Positions 45,390-53,822 of a stretch of 64,000 bases of DNA are shown here, piece after piece; positions within the stretch are counted from its first letter, which is position 1, and each line of letters starts with the position of its first letter. The notes below the pieces were generated by a model. It did not search any database and was not told the DNA's origin. It saw only the letters and a program-made list of their open reading frames with translations. This stretch comes from an uncultured Polaribacter sp. (GTDB taxonomy: Bacteria; Bacteroidota; Bacteroidia; Flavobacteriales; Flavobacteriaceae). Position numbers and translations under genes: made by a program. The stretch lies in NCBI RefSeq assembly GCF_947501385.1, contig NZ_CANMVP010000005.1, positions 62,001-126,000 of the forward strand, in the 5' to 3' direction.

Positions 45390-45836
45390 AAATTGAAAAA
45401 ACTCTTATCTACAACTATATTCTTCTGAAAATAGTATACATAAGAGTGTAAAAATAGTAATATTTAAAGAATAGTCTAAAATGTAGGAACTATTTGTTTC
45501 TTTATTTTGAATAAGTTCTCGATATAATTCCGGTGAAAAAATAGGGATTACTAACATTGATATGGTTTATAATTAATTATTTTTCAGTAAACCAATTGTT
45601 CTCGGCTCCGCTACCATTGACCTAGCTTGTAAGTTGCTGTTTTACAAATTATTAATATATGTCTGGTCGAGCGCAGTCGAGACCTCATTAAAACCTCTCG
45701 ATAGCTTCGCTAGCTACTTTCAATGAAAATGTATTTTCATTTCAGTAATGCTCGAGGAGACATTACGTCATTCCAACCGCTTGATAAAAATTTTTCTCGG
45801 GTCTCAAACTGACATTGAGCTATTTTATAATTTTTT
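45390..45836. other. Gene-free stretch with dispersed repeat
   Basis: This 447 nt gap upstream of sprE has no convincing gene. It contains one copy of the dispersed repeat (45664-45684) and, between about 45695 and 45760, hairpin-prone sequence (CTCGATAGCTTCGCTAGCTA, then GAAAATGTATTTTCATTTC). Confidence 0.6.
45664..45812. repeat. Copy of the TCGAGC-x-CAGTCGAG dispersed repeat
   Basis: TCGAGCGCAGTCGAGACC matches the arms of the inverted repeat at 60890. A degenerate far arm (GGGTCTCAAACTGACATTGAG) ends the unit near 45812. Confidence 0.5.
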
Positions 45837-46019
45837 TTAGTGATTTATAATATACAAAAATTCACCTAAAACTTTTCCACCACTATAAAAATTTCCAATT
45901 AAAATAAATAGTAAATACATACCTAAGCATAAATTAATAATTGATTTTTCTTTTTTTGATAACGATTGATATTTGAAAATAAGCGTATCAATAAGAAATT
46001 CATTTTCTTTAGCTTTCAT
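45837..46019 (-). CDS. Hypothetical small membrane protein
   Basis: A 60-residue frame with an ATG, a charged N-terminus (KAKENEFLIDTLIF), and one hydrophobic helix (IINLCLGMYLLFILIGNFY). It lies 53 nt downstream of the ABC ATPase gene on the same strand. There is no family match I can name, and small size makes it uncertain. Confidence 0.45.
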   Translation of the reverse strand: MKAKENEFLIDTLIFKYQSLSKKEKSIINLCLGMYLLFILIGNFYSGGKVLGEFLYIINH

Positions 46020-46072
46020 AATACTTTTCTTATTTATTTAATTTTTCAACAATTTAAAACAATAATAATTAT

Positions 46073-46768
46073 CTACAGTGCAAAATAGCTTTCTAATTCT
46101 TTTAAAGTTTCTGCTGATGTTTCTGTGTCTTTTACCACATTTCCTTTGTCTAAAACTACAATTCTTTCGCAAACTTCGGTTACGTGCGTTAAATCGTGAC
46201 TAGAAACTAACACCGTAATTTCTCTGTTCTCTGTCAGTTTTTTTATAATTTGTTTTAGCCTGATTTGTGTTGTTGGATCTAAATTTGCAAACGGTTCATC
46301 TAAGATAACCACTTGCGGATTTCCCATTAATGCGGCAACAATTCCTGCTTTTTTCTGATTTCCTTTGCTTAAATCTCGTAAGTATTTTTTCTTCCCAACA
46401 ATTTCATCATTAAAAAACTCATCAAACTGCGCTAAGAATTTCTTTACGTCTGCTTTGTTCATACCTCTTAAATCGCCAATAAAATCGAAATATTCTTCAG
46501 GCGTTAAGTAGGTAATTAGAAAAGATTCGTCTATAAAAGAGCCTGTAAAATTTTTCCATTCTTCGCTTGAATTCACCACAATATCATGGTTGGTAATTGC
46601 GCCAGTTGTTGGTCTAATTAAATCTAAAAGAATGTTGAATAGTGTTGTTTTTCCTGCGCCGTTATTCCCAACCAATCCAAAACTTTGTCCTTTGGGTATT
46701 ACTATCGATGGTACATTTAAAACTTCTGCTTTTCCGTATTTTTTTGATATGGTATCTATTGTAATCAT
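46073..46768 (-). CDS. ABC transporter ATP-binding protein
   Basis: A 231-residue ATPase with Walker A GLVGNNGAGKTTL, signature LSKGNQKKAG (a variant of LSGGQ, as in ABC-2 exporters), Walker B VVILDEPFANLDP and the switch His in VSSHDLTHV. It works with the permease encoded 22 nt upstream. The substrate is unknown; ABC-2-type exporters of this kind move lipids, drugs or polymers. Confidence 0.92.
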   Translation of the reverse strand: MITIDTISKKYGKAEVLNVPSIVIPKGQSFGLVGNNGAGKTTLFNILLDLIRPTTGAITNHDIVVNSSEEWKNFTGSFIDESFLITYLTPEEYFDFIGDLRGMNKADVKKFLAQFDEFFNDEIVGKKKYLRDLSKGNQKKAGIVAALMGNPQVVILDEPFANLDPTTQIRLKQIIKKLTENREITVLVSSHDLTHVTEVCERIVVLDKGNVVKDTETSAETLKELESYFAL

Positions 46769-46790
46769 TGTGTTTTTTGTTAAGTTGAAA

Positions 46791-48257
46791 TTATGCTTCT
46801 TTTCCGAAAGCGTTAATCATCAAATATTTATCTCGTATGTATTTTTTCTCTATATAATTCATCACATATTTTTTACAAAGAAGGCTAATAATTCCTATAG
46901 AAGCAACCACTATATACCCAGCATTGCCGCCAACATATGTATCGAATAACCAAAATAACAACATGGGGATTCCCATGATTGGAATGATAATAATAAACTG
47001 TGTGGCGCTGGTACCTTGTGTGTTTCCAAAACCACCTTTGTTTAAATCTATTCTCTTTCTATTGAAAGAACCTGCATACAATAAAAAAAGTGAGTTAAAA
47101 CCAACATTGAATATCGCGCCAGCCGTAATCATTAAAAAAATATCTAAACCGAAATATAAATAGGGGAAACTTAATACGTATAGGAATGAAGTCATTACCA
47201 CCATTAAAATCCATTTAGATTCTAAGAATTTTCTGTATTTAAAACTCTGACTCATTAACATTTTGTAATGTGCGCTGTCCCAAGCAGGAATAAACTGACC
47301 ATAATTTAATGCAAAACCACCCGTAATAAATAAAGAGGCAAACATTAACATTGCTGGCATTTCTTTATATGTTTTTTGAGTGAAGAAAATTAAGCCATAA
47401 AAAAGAAATAAGAAAGACATTAAAAAAACGGTTTTTGTTCTTTTATTTCTCCAAATTAAACGAATGTCATTTTTAATAAACGGCGCCACATCACCCAACT
47501 TGTTTGCAAAAGACAAGTCTGCAGATTTTGCCTCTTCTACTTTTTGCGAAACAGCTTCGTCTAAATACACCAAGTTTCTTAATTGCTTGTAATTTAGATG
47601 GTATAAAACCGCTAAAATAGCAACACCAATGAAAGAATAGATGGGATTTGCATAAATGCCATCAAATATCTGACCTCCAAAAGCAGTAACGTCATAAATA
47701 TCAAATTTTTGCAAACCAATCAAGGTCCCTAAAATTGCCACGATGATCACCAAGGCAACATTATTTTTATTGATTAAAAAGTTTAAGAAATTTGCAGACT
47801 GAATAATTAGAATAATAGCAAATAACCAGCCTAAAACACCCGTAGTGTTATAGCCTTCTTTTATTAAAACAATGGCAAAAGGAATGTAGAAAAACAGTCC
47901 TAAAATATTAAAGAAAGAAGCCGACGATTTTGCCAACACATAATGCACCAATTTGCTTTTTTTAATGGGTAAAATAAGCAGTGGTTTGATATTCATTATG
48001 GGCAACTTCTGCATCAAATATCTAAAAATTAGATCTCCTAAAATGGCAAAAAGCAAATAAGAGTTTACCAATTGTAAAGGATCAGATTCTGGGTATTCTT
48101 TCTTTAAAATAAAATAGCCTCCAACACCAATTGCTAAAAAAATACCGATAAAATAGAGGGCGAAAATGACCATAACTATTTTTAGAGCAATTCCTTTTTG
48201 CCAATGAGAAGAACGGAAATATTGTTTCCATTCTAAATTAAAAAAACGTGAAATCAT
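46791..48257 (-). CDS. DUF5687 family ABC-2-type permease
   Basis: A 488-residue protein with about twelve hydrophobic segments and a conserved start MISRFFNLEWKQYFRS. It belongs to DUF5687, which I take to be the membrane partner of the ATPase 22 nt downstream. It follows the PadR-linked genes on the same strand with a 118 nt gap, so it may or may not share their control. Confidence 0.85.
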   Translation of the reverse strand: MISRFFNLEWKQYFRSSHWQKGIALKIVMVIFALYFIGIFLAIGVGGYFILKKEYPESDPLQLVNSYLLFAILGDLIFRYLMQKLPIMNIKPLLILPIKKSKLVHYVLAKSSASFFNILGLFFYIPFAIVLIKEGYNTTGVLGWLFAIILIIQSANFLNFLINKNNVALVIIVAILGTLIGLQKFDIYDVTAFGGQIFDGIYANPIYSFIGVAILAVLYHLNYKQLRNLVYLDEAVSQKVEEAKSADLSFANKLGDVAPFIKNDIRLIWRNKRTKTVFLMSFLFLFYGLIFFTQKTYKEMPAMLMFASLFITGGFALNYGQFIPAWDSAHYKMLMSQSFKYRKFLESKWILMVVMTSFLYVLSFPYLYFGLDIFLMITAGAIFNVGFNSLFLLYAGSFNRKRIDLNKGGFGNTQGTSATQFIIIIPIMGIPMLLFWLFDTYVGGNAGYIVVASIGIISLLCKKYVMNYIEKKYIRDKYLMINAFGKEA

Positions 48258-48375
48258 AAGTTTGGTAAGTTAGTTTGTCCCATTTGTCCTTTGGACATTT
48301 TCCCAAAGGGAAAAATTATGGAGTTTTTATTATAATTGTTGATTTAATTAATTAGTATCAGAATTAATCATTTTG

Positions 48376-49074
48376 TTACAGGTTTTTTACAATTTTATAT
48401 TCAGGATATGTTTCTTGTAGCAATTCTTCTGCTTTTTGTGGAATCACTACTAATGTTACATAAGAAAAGATAATTGCCAAAGTAATTAAGCTTGCAAACA
48501 AAATTTTTGCATAGATGGATATTATATTGTCAGAAAAATTTGACAGGTGAAAAAAGTTAGAAAAAATAATAATTGAGTTGAAAGAACCTGTTCTAAAAAT
48601 TAGATCTTCTAATAAATATTTTCTGCCTTTTACTTTGAATCTTTTACTTGCTTTTTTAATAAGTCTTCGCGCTAAAAAAACATCACATATTGCTAAACCT
48701 AGCATTATTGCTAGAAAAACAACTTTATTTATTTTAACATCTAATAATGTATAAAAAATGAAGAAAATTAGAAAAGTTAAAATTAGTTTAGGCAAGGAAA
48801 ACCATTCTTTTAAAAAACTCCATAAAATTTTGCCACACTTTTTACTCAAATTTTTTTGTTTGGCTTCCACAACACTCATAAAACCAAAAACACCAAACTT
48901 TTTAAAGGATCTGTCTCGCGCATCTTGGAATGACAACTGTGGCTGTGCCACCCAAATTTCTTCAATATTATTGGCCAAATGATCTACCAATTCTGTTTGC
49001 ACATCATAATGTTCTACATAATGTTTTCTAGTGAATTTGTAGAGTTGGTCTATTTGAGAGTTTGTTAGTTTCAT
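48376..49074 (-). CDS. PadR-associated membrane protein, paralog C
   Basis: A 232-residue protein. Residues 1-60 form a soluble N-domain (LTNSQIDQLYKF, YDVQTELVDHLANNIEEIW), then four helices, and an ending EELLQETYPEYKIV. The N-domain and ending recur in the two genes upstream, so the three are tandem paralogs. The N-domain resembles the helical prefix found on permeases next to PadR regulators. Its ATG is 2 nt after the stop of the broken paralog B. Confidence 0.7.
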   Translation of the reverse strand: MKLTNSQIDQLYKFTRKHYVEHYDVQTELVDHLANNIEEIWVAQPQLSFQDARDRSFKKFGVFGFMSVVEAKQKNLSKKCGKILWSFLKEWFSLPKLILTFLIFFIFYTLLDVKINKVVFLAIMLGLAICDVFLARRLIKKASKRFKVKGRKYLLEDLIFRTGSFNSIIIFSNFFHLSNFSDNIISIYAKILFASLITLAIIFSYVTLVVIPQKAEELLQETYPEYKIVKNL

Positions 49075-49076
49075 AT

Positions 49077-49756
49077 CTATACAATTATATTCGGATATTG
49101 TTTTTGAACTTCCTTTTTATTTTGATTAAATACAGAATTACAAGACCAAAATGACAAAATTAAAAGTATAAAAACAATTATAATGAATATTGTTATGAAT
49201 TGGATTTAGAAAGCTTTCATCACTCCTAAATGTGGTTGCATTCGCAAAATAAGTTGATGAAAAATTTACAAATAGGAAAAAAGTATGATTCATATCTGTT
49301 TTTAGAAATATTTCTTTTTTCTTTCTTTTGATAAAAAAACTAAAAAGCAGCACCATAACTACTGCAAAGATTAAGTAACTCATTTAAGCCAAAGAAATCA
49401 TCTTTGACTACAAACCAATTCATTAAAACATACAAACCATAAAATAAACCTACTGAAATTTTAATTTTCGGCAACTTAAAAAAAGTAATAAAATGCTTAA
49501 AAGATGCTTTGTAAAACTTTTTTTGAACAGATTTCGTTTTCTCTTTTAGTAATTTACTAAAACCTCTATCACTAAAATTTCTGTGGATGTTTTCTATTTC
49601 TCTTTTAAAATTTAAATCTGGGTTTTTAGCTAGCTTTTGCTCTAAAATATTTGCAAAATGATCAACAATTTCTGTTCGAACATCATAATATTGAATGCCA
49701 CAAACATACATATAGTTGTCTATTTGTAAAAGTTGTTCTTTAGTTAGTTCTATCAT
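49077..49756 (-). pseudogene. PadR-associated membrane protein, paralog B, broken by two frameshifts
   Basis: The first frame (49756 to 49340, 138 aa) holds the N-domain (LTKEQLLQIDNY, YDVRTEIVDHFANILEQ) and first helix, then stops. A second frame continues the helix LIFAVVMVLLFSFFIKRKKKE. A third frame (about 49077-49206) gives a last helix and KKEVQKQYPNIIV, matching the ETYPEYKIV ending of paralog C, before a stop at 49077-49079. All three pieces are co-linear with the intact paralogs, so this is one gene with two frameshifts. Confidence 0.7.
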
Positions 49757-49757
49757 C

Positions 49758-50405
49758 TTAAAGAGCTTTAAACTTTTTTATAGCATATTGATGTTTTTTG
49801 TAAAAATGGAAATAACTATACGTTGAAAACGCAAATGTGCAAAACAAACCAATGTTAATTCCATTTAATTCTTTTGGTTTGGTCATGAAAATCAAAACCG
49901 TAAATAAACCAACAAATAATCCCAAACCTTGTGTTTTTAAAATAAAACCATAAGTTGTTTCAACTTTATTTTCTTTCTTTAAAAACATTACTAAAAATGC
50001 GATTATACATAAAACGATAAATATTTTACTAATTAGAAATAGAAAATCTTCTGAAGGATTTTGAATGGTAAAATCAAAATGAGTCAATACTAATAAAGGT
50101 AAAAAATAGGAAGTTAAAAGTATCAGATAGTATTTTGTGTATATTTTTTTAGCTTTAACAATAATCATTTTTGGAGCAGTAAAGCCTAAACCAAAATACA
50201 TACTAGAAGTTTCCTTTAATTGCGGATTCCATTTCTGTTTAACTTCCTCTAAAGCACTGTTAAAAGTTTTGTTTTCAGTATTTATTATTTCTTCTATATC
50301 AGAAACTATGTGATCTAAAATCTCAAAACGAACATCTATGTATGTAATATTTTTTACATTTAAGTAATGTTCTATGCTCTGAATTTGTTGTTTTGTTAAT
50401 TCCAT
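49758..50405 (-). CDS. PadR-associated membrane protein, paralog A
   Basis: A 215-residue protein with the same N-domain (LTKQQIQSIEHYL, YIDVRFEILDHIVSDIEE) and four or five helices, ending KKHQYAIKKFKAL. It starts 1 nt after the PadR stop and ends 1 nt before paralog B, a tight operon. Function unknown. Confidence 0.7.
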   Translation of the reverse strand: MELTKQQIQSIEHYLNVKNITYIDVRFEILDHIVSDIEEIINTENKTFNSALEEVKQKWNPQLKETSSMYFGLGFTAPKMIIVKAKKIYTKYYLILLTSYFLPLLVLTHFDFTIQNPSEDFLFLISKIFIVLCIIAFLVMFLKKENKVETTYGFILKTQGLGLFVGLFTVLIFMTKPKELNGINIGLFCTFAFSTYSYFHFYKKHQYAIKKFKAL

Positions 50406-50406
50406 A

Positions 50407-50745
50407 TTACTCCAAACTAAATTTAGGATTTACCAAACGTTGCATCGTCTTTAAAAACTCTTGCATTTCTAACAACTTATTGGCAGTTTCTTTGGTGCCA
50501 CTTTCCGTTAATTTGTAGTACTTTCTAAGTCTGTTGCCTACTTTCGCAACCTCAACATCTAACAAACCATCTGCCTCTAATTTGTGCAATGCAGGATACA
50601 AAGCACCTTCTGTAATTTGTAATTCGCCTTTGGTGAGTTCTTTTACTTTTTGAGTAATTTCATACCCATACATTTTATCGTTACTTTCTAATAACTTTAA
50701 AATAATGGTTTGTAAAGAACCTTTGTATAATTTCTGATTTCCCAT
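50407..50745 (-). CDS. PadR family transcriptional regulator
   Basis: A 112-residue winged-helix repressor. KGSLQTIILKLLESNDKMYGYEITQ and TEGALYPALHKLEADGLL are the PadR marks, with LRKYYKLTESG as the wing. The longer frame opens at a TTG at 50790, but the ATG at 50745 follows CAGGAA, a good ribosome site. It probably represses its own operon; a dyad overlaps the upstream promoter. Confidence 0.92.
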   Translation of the reverse strand: MGNQKLYKGSLQTIILKLLESNDKMYGYEITQKVKELTKGELQITEGALYPALHKLEADGLLDVEVAKVGNRLRKYYKLTESGTKETANKLLEMQEFLKTMQRLVNPKFSLE

Positions 50746-50842
50746 TTCCTGATGTGTAATCGTGTAACTGTTTATTTGCTTATTCGTCAAACTGTTTTCA
50801 CTGCCACTTCGAGTGTCAGGCTTTTTCAGCGTGATGTATTTA

Positions 50843-50860
50843 TAAGTTTTTTAAAACTTA
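50843..50860. promoter_or_regulatory. Palindrome in the padR leader
   Basis: TAAGTTTT and AAAACTTA form an inverted repeat separated by TT, between the promoter and the padR start. It may be an operator or a leader hairpin. Confidence 0.35.
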
Positions 50861-50880
50861 AAAAAAAGTATTCCTAATTA

Positions 50881-50910
50881 CAAATATACATAATTTTCTA
50901 ATGCATCAAA
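50881..50910 (-). promoter_or_regulatory. padR operon promoter (-33 TTTG, -7 TATATTTG)
   Basis: On the reverse strand TTTG (50907-50910), an 18 nt spacer, then TATATTTG (50881-50888) give both halves of a Bacteroidota sigma-A promoter. It is the most complete promoter in the window. Confidence 0.7.
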
Positions 50911-50921
50911 TACTTATGTAT
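50886..50921. promoter_or_regulatory. Candidate PadR operator overlapping the promoter
   Basis: ATACATAA (50886-50893) and TTATGTAT (50914-50921) are perfect inverted arms 20 nt apart, enclosing the -33 element and touching the -7 box. ATGTAT/ATACAT half-sites are known for PadR repressors. Confidence 0.5.
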
Positions 50922-50935
50922 CATTTTTTTCTATA

Positions 50936-50968
50936 AAAAAACCTGAAAAGTTCATTTTCAGGTTTTTT
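50936..50968. terminator. Bidirectional terminator, likely for the thioredoxin gene
   Basis: A 14 bp stem (AAAAAACCTGAAAA / TTTTCAGGTTTTTT) around a 5 nt loop, with T-runs in both directions. It lies 96 nt downstream of the thioredoxin stop. Confidence 0.8.
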
Positions 50969-51035
50969 GTTGATTTTATTTATATCAATAAGATTACCAC
51001 ATCATACTTCTTCACAATCATAAAGAGTATGAGTT

Positions 51036-51052
51036 CCTTCCCTTTGGGAAGG
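51036..51052. repeat. Small palindrome downstream of thioredoxin gene
   Basis: CCTTCCC and GGGAAGG pair around TTT, close to the stop of the thioredoxin gene. It lacks a T-tract, so it is probably not a terminator. Confidence 0.4.
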
Positions 51053-51064
51053 TTAGGAAAGGCT

Positions 51065-51424
51065 TTATTTTGTCACTTTTAAAACATCTGCAATCATGCG
51101 TTCTAAATCTGCTTTTGGCAACGCGCCATTTGCCATTTGTGGTGCTCCTTCTGCAGGACAAAACAACATCGAAGGGATGCTTCTAATTCCGAAAGCTGCA
51201 GCTAATTCTTGCTCAGCTTCCGTATCAATTTTATAAATGTCTAGTTTATCGCCATATTCTCCAGAAAGTTGTTCTAAAACTGGTGCAATCATTTTACAAG
51301 GGCCACACCAATCTGCATAAAAATCTATCAATGCGGGTCTTTTTCCTTCAAATTTCCACTCTTTATTTTCTTCAAAATTAAACACCTTTTCTAAAAAGGC
51401 TGCTTTTGTTAAGTTTTCTGTCAT
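51065..51424 (-). CDS. Thioredoxin family protein
   Basis: A 119-residue cytoplasmic thioredoxin fold with the active site DWCGPCKMIAP and cis-Pro in IRSIPSMLF. A short N-terminal extension precedes LIDFYADWCGPC. The preceding residues (KEWKFEGKRPALIDFY) are usual in flavobacterial thioredoxins. It reduces protein disulfides; no partner gene is adjacent. Confidence 0.93.
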   Translation of the reverse strand: MTENLTKAAFLEKVFNFEENKEWKFEGKRPALIDFYADWCGPCKMIAPVLEQLSGEYGDKLDIYKIDTEAEQELAAAFGIRSIPSMLFCPAEGAPQMANGALPKADLERMIADVLKVTK

Positions 51425-51564
51425 CTTTATAATTTCTAATTTTTATAAACGTTTTTACTCCCAAATTAGTCGTTATAAAGCTTATATGATTACAAAAAGT
51501 GAGTATTTAAAAGTTCTGAAGTGTTAAAAATCTTTAAAATACTCTAAATGTGATAGATAACTGT

Positions 51565-51572
51565 TAATTTTG
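51565..51572 (+). promoter_or_regulatory. -7 box for the prolyl oligopeptidase gene
   Basis: TAATTTTG matches TAnnTTTG, 23 nt upstream of the ATG at 51596. Confidence 0.55.
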
Positions 51573-51595
51573 AGAGTAATCAAATCCAAATACTT

Positions 51596-53758
51596 ATGAA
51601 AAATAAATTTCTCACACTCGTTGTTTTTGCAAGTGCAATTTTTGTTTCTTGCAAAGAAGAAATCAAAAAAAGAAATATTGAAGTGAAATATCCAAAAACA
51701 GCAAAAAACCCAGTTACAGATAATTATTTTGGTGAAGAAGTAGTTGACAATTATCGTTGGTTAGAAGATGATAAAAGTGAGGAAACCGAAAATTGGGTAA
51801 AAGCAGAAAACGAAGTTACATTCGATTATTTGAGTAAAATCCCCTATCGCGAACAAATTAAAGACAGATTAACGGAATTATGGAACTACGAAAAAATTGG
51901 CTCCCCTTTTAAAGAAGGCAATTACATTTATTTTTCTAAAAATGACGGTTTGCAAAATCAATCTGTGTATTACAGAAAAAAAGGTGAAGATGGAGAGGAA
52001 GAGGTTTTTTTAGACCCTAATACATTCTCAGAAGATGCAACAACTTCTTTGGGTTCGTTATCTTTTTCTGAAAACGGAAAAATTACAGCATATGCTATTT
52101 CTAAAGGAGGCTCTGACTGGCGAAAAATAATTATTATGGATGCCGAATCTAAAGAAATTAAAGAAGATACCTTAATTGACGTAAAGTTTTCTGGAATTTC
52201 TTGGTTAAATAATGATGGATTTTTCTATTCCAGTTACGACAAGCCAGAAGGAAGTGAATTGTCTGCAAAAACAGATCAGCATAAATTATATTACCATAAA
52301 TTAGGTACCTCTCAAAAAGATGATACCATAATTTTTGGCGAAAAAGCAGATGAAAAACATCGTTACGTTGGTGGATATGTTACTGAAGATAACAGATATT
52401 TGGTTGTAACAGCATCGACATCAACTTCTGGAAATAAATTATTTATTAAAGATTTAGAAGCAAAAAACGCAACATTAATTCCAATAATCAATAATTTTGA
52501 TAGCGATTCTTATGTGATAGACACTCGTGGAAGCAAACTATATATTGTTACAAATTTAAACGCACCGAATAAAAAAGTAGTTACTGTTGATGCTAAAAAC
52601 CCAACATCAGAAAATTGGGTAGATTTTATTTCAGAAACAGAAAATGTATTAAATCCTTCAACTGGTGGCGGATATTTCTTCACCAATTACATGGTTGATG
52701 CTGTTTCTAAAGTAATGCAATACGATTTTGATGGAAATTTAATTCGTGAAGTAAAACTACCAGGTGTTGGTTCTGCAGGAGGTTTTGGTGGAAAAACAGA
52801 TGCAGAAGAGCTCTATTTTTCTTTTACGAACTACAATACGCCAAGCTCAATCTACAAGTTTATTCCTGAAAGCGGAACGTACGATTTGTATAGAAAATCT
52901 GCCATAAACTTTAATGCAGATGATTATACAAGTGAACAAGTTTTTTATACTTCAAAAGACGGCACAAAAATTCCAATGATTATTACACACAAAAAAGGAA
53001 TTGAATTAAATGGAAAAAATCCAACTATTTTATATGGTTATGGAGGATTTAATGTGAGTTTAACACCAAGTTTTAGTATCACCAATGCCATTTGGATGGA
53101 ACAAGGTGGTATTTATGCAGTGCCTAATTTACGTGGTGGAGGTGAGTATGGAAAAAAATGGCACGATGCAGGCACACAATTAAAAAAGCAAAATGTGTTT
53201 GATGATTTTATTGCAGCTGCAGAATATTTAATTGACAAGAAATATACTTCGAAAGAATTTTTAGCCATTCGTGGCGGTTCTAATGGCGGATTACTAGTTG
53301 GCGCAACGATGACACAAAGACCAGATTTAATGCAAGTGGCGCTGCCTGCAGTTGGTGTTTTAGACATGTTACGTTATCACACATTTACAGCTGGAGCTGG
53401 TTGGGCCTATGATTATGGAACGGCAAATGACAGTAAAGAAATGTTTGAGTACTTAAAAGGATATTCGCCGGTTCATAATGTAAAAAATAATACAGAATAT
53501 CCTGCAACTTTAGTAACCACAGGAGATCATGACGATCGAGTTGTACCCGCACATAGTTTTAAATTTGCAGCAGAATTACAAGAAAAACAAAGTGGAGAGC
53601 ATCCTGTTTTAATACGAATAGAAACCAATGCTGGTCATGGTGCAGGAACTCCTGTTGCCAAAACCATTGAACAATATGCAGATATTTTTGGTTTTACCTT
53701 ATTTAACATGGGTTTTGAGCAATTACCAAATCCGCCAAAAAGTAAAATAAAACCTTAA
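51596..53758 (+). CDS. Prolyl oligopeptidase family serine peptidase (S9A), lipoprotein
   Basis: A 720-residue peptidase that cuts short peptides after proline. A lipoprotein signal (Cys19 in IFVSCKEE) is followed by the propeller domain (about 80-440) and a C-terminal alpha/beta-hydrolase domain with nucleophile Ser562 in RGGSNGGLL, Asp in GDHDDRVVP and His in NAGHGAG. The WLEDD start and LYGYGGFN are typical of S9A. It is followed 64 nt later by an M13 peptidase gene; both may be surface-bound for peptide use. Confidence 0.95.
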   Translation: MKNKFLTLVVFASAIFVSCKEEIKKRNIEVKYPKTAKNPVTDNYFGEEVVDNYRWLEDDKSEETENWVKAENEVTFDYLSKIPYREQIKDRLTELWNYEKIGSPFKEGNYIYFSKNDGLQNQSVYYRKKGEDGEEEVFLDPNTFSEDATTSLGSLSFSENGKITAYAISKGGSDWRKIIIMDAESKEIKEDTLIDVKFSGISWLNNDGFFYSSYDKPEGSELSAKTDQHKLYYHKLGTSQKDDTIIFGEKADEKHRYVGGYVTEDNRYLVVTASTSTSGNKLFIKDLEAKNATLIPIINNFDSDSYVIDTRGSKLYIVTNLNAPNKKVVTVDAKNPTSENWVDFISETENVLNPSTGGGYFFTNYMVDAVSKVMQYDFDGNLIREVKLPGVGSAGGFGGKTDAEELYFSFTNYNTPSSIYKFIPESGTYDLYRKSAINFNADDYTSEQVFYTSKDGTKIPMIITHKKGIELNGKNPTILYGYGGFNVSLTPSFSITNAIWMEQGGIYAVPNLRGGGEYGKKWHDAGTQLKKQNVFDDFIAAAEYLIDKKYTSKEFLAIRGGSNGGLLVGATMTQRPDLMQVALPAVGVLDMLRYHTFTAGAGWAYDYGTANDSKEMFEYLKGYSPVHNVKNNTEYPATLVTTGDHDDRVVPAHSFKFAAELQEKQSGEHPVLIRIETNAGHGAGTPVAKTIEQYADIFGFTLFNMGFEQLPNPPKSKIKP

Positions 53759-53822
53759 CGTTAAAAAATGTAACAATTTTAATATCTTGTAACTAATATT
53801 TCAATAATCAAACACATCATAT

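Larger units (their letters stand above)
50746..51064. other. Regulatory gap between padR and thioredoxin gene
   Basis: This gap of about 319 nt holds the padR promoter, two palindromes and the thioredoxin terminator, each listed separately. No gene is seen in it. Confidence 0.7.

Noticed and set aside
48290-48325. Small palindromes TGTCCTTTGGACA and TTTTCCCAAAGGGAAAA before the DUF5687 gene
   Set aside because: They are short, without T-tracts in the right place, and may be chance; no clear role.
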